Of a DNA stretch of 64,000 nucleotides, positions 41,007 through 49,522 are shown piece by piece. The stretch is from positions 1 through 64,000 of the forward strand of contig NZ_FPKU01000003.1 of the NCBI RefSeq assembly GCF_900119845.1. The letters run 5' to 3'. The DNA is from Devosia enhydra. Lineage in GTDB: Bacteria; Pseudomonadota; Alphaproteobacteria; Rhizobiales; Devosiaceae. The position numbers were made by a program, and so were the translations under genes. The notes below the pieces were generated by a model. That model searched no databases. It was given only the letters and a program-made list of their open reading frames with translations, and was not told where the DNA came from. Position 1 is the first letter of the stretch. Each line of letters starts with the position of its first letter.

Positions 41007-42890
41007 CTAATCCTCCTGCTGCCCATCGCCCGAGCCGCCGGCAAGGAACCCGCCCGATTGCCGGGCCCAGAGGCTGGCATAGGTGCCATTACGCTCGAGC
41101 AGCTGGGCATGGGTCCCCTCCTCGACGACCCGGCCCTTGTCGAGCACGATCAGCCGGTCCATCGCCGCGATGGTCGAGAGCCGGTGCGCAATCGCGATCA
41201 CCGTCTTGCCCTGCATCAGCTGGTCGAGCTGGCCCTGGATCGCCGCCTCCACCTCGCTGTCGAGGGCCGAAGTCGCCTCGTCGAGCACGAGGATCGGCGC
41301 GTTCTTCAAGAGCACGCGGGCGATCGCCACGCGCTGGCGCTGCCCGCCCGAGAGCTTGACCCCGCGCTCGCCCACATGCGCCTCATAGCCGGTACGGCCC
41401 TTGAAGTCCGAAAGCCTGGCGATGAACTCGTCGGCTTCGGCCATCTCGGCGGCAGCCGCCACCTCCTCGTCCGTGGCATCGGGGCGCCCATAGGCAATGT
41501 TGGCGCGCACCGAGCGATGCAGCAGCGAGGTGTCCTGCGTCACAACGCCGATAGCCGCGCGCAGGGATTCCTGCGTCACCCCGGCGATATCCTGCCCGTC
41601 GATGGTGATGCGCCCGCGCTCGACATCGTAAAAGCGCAGCAAGAGCGAGACGATGGTCGATTTGCCCGCCCCCGAGCGCCCCACCAGCCCCACCCGCTCG
41701 CCGGGGCGGATTGTGAGGTTGAGGTCCTCGATCACCCCCGAACCCTTGCCGTAATGGAATGACACGCCTTCGAACGCGATACCGCCCTCGCTCACCGCCA
41801 GCGCTTTGGCATCGGAGGCATCGACCAGCTTCAAGGGCTGGCCCACGAGATCGGCCGAATTCTGCGCCGTGCCGAAATTGCGCATCAGCCCGTTGAGCTG
41901 GGTCATCATGCGGCCCAAGAGCGTATAGAGCCGCAGCACGAGCCCGAGCGTAAAGGCCACCCCGCCCACGGTGATCAGCGCCTCGGTCCAGAGATGGATG
42001 GCGAGCACGGCGATGGTGGTGATCATCACCCCCGAAAGCAGTGCCATGGCGACGCGCACCGCCGTCACCATCGCCGTCATGCGCGAGACGGCGGCGAGGA
42101 AGCGCTCGAAGCCGTTCTTCACATAGCGGTTGTCCTCGTCGGCGGTGCCGAAGAGCTTCAATGTCTGGATGTTGGAATAGCTGTCGACGATCCGCCCGGC
42201 CAGCGCCGACCCGGCCTCGGCCGTTGCCGCCGAGAACTTGCGCATGCGCGGCACGAAATAGCGCGCGAGCACGGCAAAGATCACGATCCACACCGCCACC
42301 ACCAGCCCCAGCCGCCAGTCGAGCTGGGCCACGAGCACGATGGTGGTGAGCGTATAGATGGCGATGAACCACACCACCTGGATCAGCGAGACGAGGAAAT
42401 CGCCCACCGCACCGCCGCTCTGCGACACCTTGGTGGCCACCGAACCGGCGAAGTCGTTCTGGAAGAACGACAGGCTCTGGCGCGATACATGCACATAAGA
42501 TTGCCAGCGCACCATGTTGTAGAAGCCGACATTGACCGTCTGCTCCTCGATCAGCGCCGACGCCCAGGTCACCACCAGCCTGATGCCCAGCACCACCACC
42601 AGCATGAAGGCCAGCTCGGGCCCATGGGCGGCGATCAGCCCGTCCCAGCCATCGGCCTGATTTGAGGCATCGAGCAGGTCCACCAGCCGCCCGACGAAAT
42701 AGAACAGCGCCGCCTCGACCAGCGCCACCGCACCGCCCAGCAGCAGCATCACGAAGAAAGGCAGCTTGGCCTGGCGCAGGAAATGCCAGAAGAATTTCAG
42801 CGCATCGGCCGGCGGCTGCGGATTTTCCGGCGTCCTGAAGGGATTGATCCAGCCCTCGAACAGGGCATTGAGGCGGTCGATGGGGGACAT
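41007..42890 (-). CDS. ABC exporter, fused membrane and ATPase domains (copy 1)
   Basis: A 627-residue half-transporter of the MsbA/B-family type. The first ~340 residues contain six membrane helices; the ATPase domain has Walker A GLVGRSGAGKSTIVSLLLRFYD, signature LSGGQRQRVAIARVLLKNAPILVLDEATSALDSE and the H-loop AHRLSTIAAMDRL. The start is the ATG ending at 42890; an upstream extension of 20 residues lacks family character. It is the downstream partner of a closely related gene (43079-44938). The two may form a heterodimer. The exported substrate is unknown. Confidence 0.92.
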   Translation of the reverse strand: MSPIDRLNALFEGWINPFRTPENPQPPADALKFFWHFLRQAKLPFFVMLLLGGAVALVEAALFYFVGRLVDLLDASNQADGWDGLIAAHGPELAFMLVVVLGIRLVVTWASALIEEQTVNVGFYNMVRWQSYVHVSRQSLSFFQNDFAGSVATKVSQSGGAVGDFLVSLIQVVWFIAIYTLTTIVLVAQLDWRLGLVVAVWIVIFAVLARYFVPRMRKFSAATAEAGSALAGRIVDSYSNIQTLKLFGTADEDNRYVKNGFERFLAAVSRMTAMVTAVRVAMALLSGVMITTIAVLAIHLWTEALITVGGVAFTLGLVLRLYTLLGRMMTQLNGLMRNFGTAQNSADLVGQPLKLVDASDAKALAVSEGGIAFEGVSFHYGKGSGVIEDLNLTIRPGERVGLVGRSGAGKSTIVSLLLRFYDVERGRITIDGQDIAGVTQESLRAAIGVVTQDTSLLHRSVRANIAYGRPDATDEEVAAAAEMAEADEFIARLSDFKGRTGYEAHVGERGVKLSGGQRQRVAIARVLLKNAPILVLDEATSALDSEVEAAIQGQLDQLMQGKTVIAIAHRLSTIAAMDRLIVLDKGRVVEEGTHAQLLERNGTYASLWARQSGGFLAGGSGDGQQED

Positions 42891-43078
42891 AGGGCAAACC
42901 TGGCGGAGGGGTGGCAAGTCTAGACCGATTCCCGCCGCGTGCAGCCACAAACACCCTGTCTGCAGACGGCGCCGGTCGCCTCCTGCCGGACGACGACGAT
43001 GCTGCCCGAACAGGCGCCGGAGCCCGAAGGTTCCAGCGCCATTCTGCCGTCAACGCAGGCTTGAAGGCCTTGGGCGGA

Positions 43079-44938
43079 TCACTGCGCCGCTTCGGCCGCG
43101 TCGAGATCAAGAAAGCCGCCCGACTGCCGCTGCCAGAGCCGGGCGTAATGCCCGCCCAGCGCCAGCAATTCGGCATGGGTGCCCTGCTCCACCACTTCGC
43201 CCTTGTCGAGCACAATCAGCCGGTCCATCGCCGCGATGGTCGAGAGCCGGTGCGCAATCGCGATCACCGTCTTGTTGTGCATCAAGAGCTGCAACTGCCC
43301 CTGGATGGCGGCTTCCACCTCGCTGTCGAGCGCCGACGTCGCTTCGTCGAGCACGAGGATCGGCGCGTTCTTGAGCAGCACCCGGGCAATGGCGATGCGC
43401 TGGCGCTGCCCGCCCGAGAGTTTCACGCCGCGCTCGCCCACATGCGCCTCGAGCCCCTTGCGCCCCTGCGCGTCGACGAGCCCGCCTATGAAGTCATCGG
43501 CCTCGGCCAGTCGTGCCGCCTCGAGGATTTCGGCCTCGGTGGCATCGGGGCGCCCATAGGCGATGTTCTCGCGCACCGAGCGGTGCAGCAGCGAGGTATC
43601 CTGCGTCACCACCCCGATATTGGCGCGAAGCGAATCCTGGGTCACCGTCGCGATGTCGATGCCATCGATGCTGATGAGCCCGGCCTCGCGGTCGTAAAAG
43701 CGCAGCAGCAGATTGACGATGGTCGACTTGCCGGCGCCCGACCGGCCGACGAGCCCGATCTTCTCGCCGGGCCGGATATGCAGGTCCAGCCCCTCGATGA
43801 CGCCCTTGTCCTTGCCATAGTGGAACGAGACCCGCTCGAAGCGGATATCGCCGCGCACGGACGGCAGCGGCTTTGCGCCCGCCGGATCGGAAACGACGCG
43901 CGGCAGCGAGATCGAGGTGATCCCGTCGCGCACGACCCCGATATTTTCAAACAGCGCCGACATTTCCCACATCACCCACTGGCTCATGCCCTGGAAGCGC
44001 AGCACCAGCGCCGCAGCCACCGCAATGGCGCCGGGGCTCATGGTGCCGTTCATCCACTGCCAGATGCCCACAAAGAACACCGCGAACAGCAGCGAGCAGT
44101 TCATGAAGGTGATTGTCGCCTGCAAGAGCGTCACCATGCGCATCTGCGAATGCACGGTGGTCAAAAACCCGTCCATCGCCTCACGCGCATAGGCTTCCTC
44201 GCGCCGCGAATGCGAGAAGAGCTTGACCGTGGCGATATTGGTGTAGCTGTCGACGATGCGGCCGGTCATCAGCGAGCGGGCATCGGCCTGGGCCTGCGAG
44301 ACCTTGCCCAGCCGCGGGATAAAGTAGCGCAGCAGCAGCACATAGCAGCCGATCCACACGACGAAGGGCAGTGCCAGCCAGGGGTCGCTCATGAAGGCGA
44401 GCACGACCGCGCCGATGAAGTAGACGACCACGAATACCGTGACGTCGAGGATCTTCATCACCACTTCGCGCACCGCCAGGGCGGTCTGCATCAGCTTTGC
44501 GCCGATGCGGCCGGCAAACTCGTCCTGGAAATAGCTCATCGACTGCCGGATCAGGTAGCGATGCGCCATCCAGCGGATGCGCTGCGGGAAATTGCCCAGC
44601 AGCGTCTGGTGGATGATGAGCGCGTCGATCACCTGCAGCCCGGGGATCAGCACGAGCAGCACCACCGCCATCCCGAACAGCGTCCACCCCTCGTCGGCGA
44701 GGAAGGTGTCGGGGTTGGCCGCGCCGAGCCAGTCGACGATCGAGCCCATGAAGCCAAACAGCATCACCTCGAGAATGGCGATGGCCGCACCCAGCACGGC
44801 CATCAGCGCCAGCCAGCGCTTGGCGCCATGGCTGTAATGCAGGCAGAAGGCGAGCAGGCCCTTTGGCGGCTGGGCCGGGTCGGCAGAGCTATAGGGGTCG
44901 AGCCTGCGCTCGAACCAGTCCATCAGCGGGCGGAACAT
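43079..44938 (-). CDS. ABC exporter, fused membrane and ATPase domains (copy 2)
   Basis: A 619-residue paralogue of the preceding exporter with Walker A GLVGRSGAGKSTIVNLLLRFYD, signature LSGGQRQRIAIARVLLKNAPILVLDEATSALDSEVEAAIQ and the same H-loop. The two ATPase domains are nearly identical over long stretches, while the membrane domains differ much more. The ATG ending at 44938 has AGAGG six bases upstream. Both Walker B glutamates are intact, so neither ATPase site looks degenerate. It lies 188 nt upstream of copy 1 and probably shares a transcript. Confidence 0.92.
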   Translation of the reverse strand: MFRPLMDWFERRLDPYSSADPAQPPKGLLAFCLHYSHGAKRWLALMAVLGAAIAILEVMLFGFMGSIVDWLGAANPDTFLADEGWTLFGMAVVLLVLIPGLQVIDALIIHQTLLGNFPQRIRWMAHRYLIRQSMSYFQDEFAGRIGAKLMQTALAVREVVMKILDVTVFVVVYFIGAVVLAFMSDPWLALPFVVWIGCYVLLLRYFIPRLGKVSQAQADARSLMTGRIVDSYTNIATVKLFSHSRREEAYAREAMDGFLTTVHSQMRMVTLLQATITFMNCSLLFAVFFVGIWQWMNGTMSPGAIAVAAALVLRFQGMSQWVMWEMSALFENIGVVRDGITSISLPRVVSDPAGAKPLPSVRGDIRFERVSFHYGKDKGVIEGLDLHIRPGEKIGLVGRSGAGKSTIVNLLLRFYDREAGLISIDGIDIATVTQDSLRANIGVVTQDTSLLHRSVRENIAYGRPDATEAEILEAARLAEADDFIGGLVDAQGRKGLEAHVGERGVKLSGGQRQRIAIARVLLKNAPILVLDEATSALDSEVEAAIQGQLQLLMHNKTVIAIAHRLSTIAAMDRLIVLDKGEVVEQGTHAELLALGGHYARLWQRQSGGFLDLDAAEAAQ

Positions 44939-45190
44939 GGAAGGCCTCTTCGGCATTCGGTCAGGAGGCGGGATGGCTACAACCTCAACCGGGGTCGAGG
45001 TCAAGACAATTGTTGTGGCTCATGATGCCACATCATCGTGACAGCTCCAATTGCTGCCGAAATTGGCAGTGACCGTGGCGAGCCTCTTGAGCAGGCACAC
45101 GGGAGATGACGGAGCCACGATGAGGGGTGTTGCGCGCCGCTCCCGATCGTATCAAGACTGCCAGCCATATGGCGGCGGATGGAGACAGGC

Positions 45191-47830
45191 ATGCGGACGG
45201 AAGACGAGCGGATTATTTTTCTAAGGGACTATGCCCCGCCACACTACTCCATCGAAAAAGTCGATCTGGAGGCCCTATTCAAACAGGATTCCGTGCGAAT
45301 TCGTGTGCTGCTCACGGTGGTTCCGGCGCCCGATACGCCTCCGGGCACCCCACTTATCCTCGATGGCAACGAGCTTGTGCTGCGCTCCATCGCCATCGAT
45401 GGCCTGCCGCTGGCGCTCACCGCCTATGAAGCAACGCCCGACCGGCTGGTCATTCACGAGCCGCCCAACCGCCGCTTCGCGCTCGAGACCGAGGTCTTCC
45501 TCGACCCTGAGAAGAATACGCGCCTCATGGGGCTCTATCGCTCCAATGGCGTCTGGTGCACACAATGCGAGCCTGAAGGCTTTCGTCGCATCACATATTA
45601 CCTCGATCGCCCCGATGTCCTTGCGCGATTTACGGTTACGATGCGCGCCGATCAGGCGCTCGCTCCTGTACTGCTCGCCAATGGCAATTTGATTGAATCG
45701 GGCGAAGAGAGCGATGGCATGCATTATGCCATCTGGGAAGATCCTCATCCGAAGCCTGCCTATCTCTTCGCCATGGTCGCGGGGGACCTCGGACGCATTA
45801 CCGACAGCTTCACGACATCTTCAGGACGAAAAGTCGATCTCGCGATCTATTGCAGTCACGGTAAAGAGGATCAGTGCCGCTACGCCATGGATGCGCTGAA
45901 GCGCTCCATGGCCTGGGACGAGCGCCGCTTCGGACGCGAATACGACCTCGATATCTTCAACATCGTCGCCGTCTCCGATTTCAATTTCGGCGCCATGGAG
46001 AATAAGGGCCTCAACATATTCAACGACAAGCTGGTTTTTGCCCGACCGGAGACCGCAACGGATGCCGATTACGACAATGTCGAGCGCGTCATAGCGCATG
46101 AATACTTTCACAACTGGACCGGCAACCGCATAACCTGCCGCGACTGGTTCCAGCTCTGCCTCAAGGAAGGCCTGACCGTCTATCGTGATCAGGAATTCAC
46201 CTCCGACGAACGCTCCCGCGCAGTCAAGCGCATTCAGGATGTTCGCACGTTACGGTCGGCACAGTTTCCAGAAGATGGTGGACCGCTGGCTCATCCTGCG
46301 CGGCCCGACCAGTATCGCGAGATCAACAACTTCTATACTGCCACGGTCTACGAGAAGGGCGCCGAAATCGTGCGCATGCTCGCCACTCTTCTTGGTGAGG
46401 ACCGCTTTCGAAAGGGCATGGACCTCTATTTCGAGCGCCATGATGGCGATGCGACCACCATCGAAGCCTTTCTCAAGTCGTTCGAGGATGCCAACGACGT
46501 GGACCTTGCCGATTTCGGCCGCTGGTACACCCAGGCAGGAACGCCAGCAGTCTCGGTCTCCGAAAATTATGACGAATCGTCAGGCACTTACCAGCTGACG
46601 ATCAGCCAGAAGACCGATCCCACCCCCGGCCAGCCCGACAAGGTCCCGATGGTCATGCCGATCCGCTTCGGCCTTGTCGGCCCCAATGGCGGGGACATGG
46701 CCTGGCAGTCGGTTGCAGGAGGCCGGGTAGAGGGCGACCTGATCGTGCTCGAAGGCGACAGCGCTACCCTCAGCTTCACCGGGCTCGGCGCGAAGCCGGT
46801 CGCCTCGCTGTTCCGCGGCTTTTCGGCCCCCGTGCGCCTTACATCCGCGCGGCCGGAAGCCGACCTGCTCTTTCTCGCCCGCCACGATGCCGACCCCTTC
46901 AACCGCTGGCAGGCGCTGCAGGATGTCGCCATGGGCCTGATGCTGGCCGACCTTGCCGGCCGGCCCTGGGTCGACCAGCAGATCACCCCGCTCGCCGCCG
47001 CCCTTGCCGATACCGCGCAGTCCGACACCCTCGATGACGCCTTCAAGGCGTTGGCGCTCACCCTGCCGGCCCTCAACGAAGTGGCCCGCAGCAAGGGGCA
47101 GGATGTCGATCCGGCAGCCATCGAAGCCACGCGCGAGCGGCTGATCACCGATATCGTGAGCCGGATCGGACCCGATCTCGAGGCGCTGTATCACGCCAAG
47201 GCCTCCACAGCGCCCTTCTCGCCCGACGCGACGCAGGCTGGCCAGCGGGCCCTGCGCAACGCCGCCCTGGCCCTTCTGGTCAAGGGCGGGGCGCCGGTCG
47301 GCCCCGGCCTTGCGAGCGCGCAGTATCATGCCGCCCAGAACATGACCGACCGGCTAGCGGCGCTGTCTGCCGCCGTATCGCGCTGGACGGCGGATGCACC
47401 GGGGCTGCTCGGGGACTTCCGCACGATGTTCACCGGCGATCCGCTCGTTTTCGACAAGTGGTTGACGCTCAACGCACTTCCCACCCATGACGAGACGCTC
47501 GACCGGATCAAGGCGATCCTGTCGGACCCCGACTTCCCGCGCAACAACCCCAACCGCCTGCGCGCGCTGGTCGGGGCGTTCGCCATGAACAACCTGGTGC
47601 AGTTCGCCCGCCCCGATGGGCTCGGTTTCCGCTTCGTGTGCGACTTCGTTTCAGACGTCGACCAGCGCAATCCGCAGGTGGCCGCACGGGTTCTGACGGG
47701 CTTCCGCATCTGGCGCAATCTCGAGCCCAGCCGCCGCGCCGCAGCCGAAGCAGCCCTGCGGGATCTGGCCGAAAAGGGCGGGCTCAGCCGCAACACGGCC
47801 GACATCCTGACGCGGACTTTGCAGGGTTAA
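45191..47830 (+). CDS. pepN: Aminopeptidase N (M1 family)
   Basis: An 879-residue cytoplasmic zinc aminopeptidase of normal PepN length. The exopeptidase motif GAMENKGLNIF is followed by the zinc site VIAHEYFHNWTGNRITCRDWFQLCLKEGLT, which has HEYFH and the downstream glutamate. The C-terminal domain (residues ~550-879) is the helical PepN type. The ATG at 45191 is chosen because GGAG lies 6 nt upstream; an ATG four codons earlier is possible. Two hairpins follow the stop. The first ~1.3 kb is slightly less GC-rich at third positions than the rest. Confidence 0.95.
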   Translation: MRTEDERIIFLRDYAPPHYSIEKVDLEALFKQDSVRIRVLLTVVPAPDTPPGTPLILDGNELVLRSIAIDGLPLALTAYEATPDRLVIHEPPNRRFALETEVFLDPEKNTRLMGLYRSNGVWCTQCEPEGFRRITYYLDRPDVLARFTVTMRADQALAPVLLANGNLIESGEESDGMHYAIWEDPHPKPAYLFAMVAGDLGRITDSFTTSSGRKVDLAIYCSHGKEDQCRYAMDALKRSMAWDERRFGREYDLDIFNIVAVSDFNFGAMENKGLNIFNDKLVFARPETATDADYDNVERVIAHEYFHNWTGNRITCRDWFQLCLKEGLTVYRDQEFTSDERSRAVKRIQDVRTLRSAQFPEDGGPLAHPARPDQYREINNFYTATVYEKGAEIVRMLATLLGEDRFRKGMDLYFERHDGDATTIEAFLKSFEDANDVDLADFGRWYTQAGTPAVSVSENYDESSGTYQLTISQKTDPTPGQPDKVPMVMPIRFGLVGPNGGDMAWQSVAGGRVEGDLIVLEGDSATLSFTGLGAKPVASLFRGFSAPVRLTSARPEADLLFLARHDADPFNRWQALQDVAMGLMLADLAGRPWVDQQITPLAAALADTAQSDTLDDAFKALALTLPALNEVARSKGQDVDPAAIEATRERLITDIVSRIGPDLEALYHAKASTAPFSPDATQAGQRALRNAALALLVKGGAPVGPGLASAQYHAAQNMTDRLAALSAAVSRWTADAPGLLGDFRTMFTGDPLVFDKWLTLNALPTHDETLDRIKAILSDPDFPRNNPNRLRALVGAFAMNNLVQFARPDGLGFRFVCDFVSDVDQRNPQVAARVLTGFRIWRNLEPSRRAAAEAALRDLAEKGGLSRNTADILTRTLQG

Positions 47831-47842
47831 CGAGGTGCTAAC

Positions 47843-47920
47843 GGGGTAGAATTTTTCTTCCCCACCCTAAGTGACTCAGGGGACTCGCGAAAACCTCCCC
47901 ACCCGGACGATCGGGTGGGG
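47843..47920 (+). terminator. Two hairpins downstream of pepN
   Basis: The first (47843-47863) pairs GGGG-T-AGAA with TTCT-T-CCCC around a 3-nt loop, 12 nt after the stop. The second (47897-47920) pairs CCCCACCCG with CGGGTGGGG, 9 bp perfect. Neither has a long T-tract, although the first contains TTTTT. Together they probably end pepN transcription. Confidence 0.5.
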
Positions 47921-48008
47921 ACGGCCTCTGGACAGGCGATTCGCGAGGATTCATTGTGAGCCTGCGCACCAAGCGCAGTCGGAATCACGATCTATCGAGG
48001 AGAATTGG

Positions 48009-49520
48009 ATGCGGTCGGCGGAGACATCCGGCGTCGAGGCAAAGGGATTCGCCCTTGCCAGAATTCCGGCCATTGTCGCGGGCAGCATGCGCAGCCTTCT
48101 CGGCGGCGGGGGCGGCCTGTCCCCGGTCACACGCGCCGTAACGGTCACGGCGCTGCTCGCCGCGACGCTCTTTACCGCGCAGGACGCGATCCGCATTCTC
48201 AGCCATTCGAGCCCGAGCCCCCAGGGTACACTCGTCGCCAGCGTCGTGGCCGCCGGCGCCGTCACCCCCGATGCCGACGACCGACACGGAATGCTGGGCG
48301 TCGCCAGCCGCGGCGGCGTCGCCTTTGGAATGGCATTCCTCGCCATCGCCATGACCCTGCGCCGGCGCGAAACCCAAGAGTCCCAGGCCCGCTCCGCTGC
48401 AACGGCCGAGGGCTCGGTGGCCGACCTGCCCTTTGGCATGGCGTGGTGGGGCGATGACGGGCGGTTGCAGGCCTGCAATGCCAGCTACACGGCCCGCCTG
48501 AGGCTGGGCAGCGAGAGCAGCCGGCCTGGCACCCCCTATTCGAGCACGCTGCGCCGCTTGGGCGAAATCGGGCCGGTTCGCACGCTGACAGAGTCCGAGG
48601 CCTGCCGGTTGCTCGAACTGAGGCGCGCCGATGGCACCACGCTCCTGATCGACGAACGCCCCCTGCCCGGCGGCGGGTTCATCACGCTCGTCAGCGATCA
48701 CAACGAAGCGCCCAACACCGAATTGCTGGCAAGCCTGCGCGAGGAACAGCGGATCCTTGCCCGCCGCTTCCATGAAGAAAAGCTGCGCGCCGAGGCGGCG
48801 AGCCGGTCCAAGACCGCCTTCCTCGCCCATCTCTCCCACGACATCCGTACCCCGCTCAACCACATCATCGGCTTTGCCGAGATGATGGCGCACCAGACTT
48901 ACGGGCCGCTGGGGGATGACCGGTATCTGAGCTATGTCGACGGCATCAGGGCATCGGGCGAACGGCTGCTGGGCTATTTCGGCGCCATTCTCGAACTCGC
49001 CGAGCTCGAAGGCGGTCGCAAGGCCCTGCGACAGGAGGCCGTGCCGATCGACGCGCTTGTGCAGGGACTGGTCCGGCGCCACCGGCTCGGCGCGGCAAGG
49101 GCGGGCGTCGTGCTGGAAGGCGGCATGCCGAGCCGGGCGCAGATCATCGGCGATCCCTTCGCCATCGAGCGCATGCTGGCCAATATCCTCGACAACGCGC
49201 TGCGCTTTACCCCTGCGGGCGGCAAGGTGACGATCGCGGCTCATGCCGCCGAAGACGGCATCGTGCTCGAAGTCACCGATACAGGCATCGGCATGGACGA
49301 TGCGCGGCTCGAAATGATCCGCCAGCCCTTCGCCTTTGGCGACGCCGCCCTCACCCGCCAGCAGAGCGCCGTGGGGCTAGGGATCGCCATCTCGCGCGCC
49401 ATCGCGGAATTGAGCGGCGGCCACATGGCCATCGACAGCCGGCCTGGCCTTGGCACGACGGTCGCCATATCGCTGCCGCTGGCGCCCGCAGCCGCGCTTA
49501 CGGCCGAAGCCGCGGAATAG
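48009..49520 (+). CDS. Sensor histidine kinase (PleC/DivJ-like)
   Basis: A 503-residue kinase; the ATG at 48009 has GAGGAG upstream. Two hydrophobic segments (TVTALLAATLFTAQDAIRIL and VAFGMAFLAIAMTL) precede a PAS-like region that includes LPFGMAWWGDDGRLQACNASYTARL. The HisKA box is KTAFLAHLSHDIRTPLNHIIGFAEMM, with the DivJ/PleC-style continuation YGPLGDDRYLSYVDGIRASGERLL. The HATPase has NILDNALRFTPAGG and DTGIGMDD. There is no response regulator nearby. It is convergent with glnE, with 2 nt between stops. Confidence 0.88.
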   Translation: MRSAETSGVEAKGFALARIPAIVAGSMRSLLGGGGGLSPVTRAVTVTALLAATLFTAQDAIRILSHSSPSPQGTLVASVVAAGAVTPDADDRHGMLGVASRGGVAFGMAFLAIAMTLRRRETQESQARSAATAEGSVADLPFGMAWWGDDGRLQACNASYTARLRLGSESSRPGTPYSSTLRRLGEIGPVRTLTESEACRLLELRRADGTTLLIDERPLPGGGFITLVSDHNEAPNTELLASLREEQRILARRFHEEKLRAEAASRSKTAFLAHLSHDIRTPLNHIIGFAEMMAHQTYGPLGDDRYLSYVDGIRASGERLLGYFGAILELAELEGGRKALRQEAVPIDALVQGLVRRHRLGAARAGVVLEGGMPSRAQIIGDPFAIERMLANILDNALRFTPAGGKVTIAAHAAEDGIVLEVTDTGIGMDDARLEMIRQPFAFGDAALTRQQSAVGLGIAISRAIAELSGGHMAIDSRPGLGTTVAISLPLAPAAALTAEAAE

Positions 49521-49522
49521 TC

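Noticed and set aside
42911-45025. 704-codon open frame opposite the second ABC exporter
   Set aside because: Composition is dominated by His, Arg, Asp and Gln, with no recognisable motif; the exporter on the other strand has all ABC motifs.
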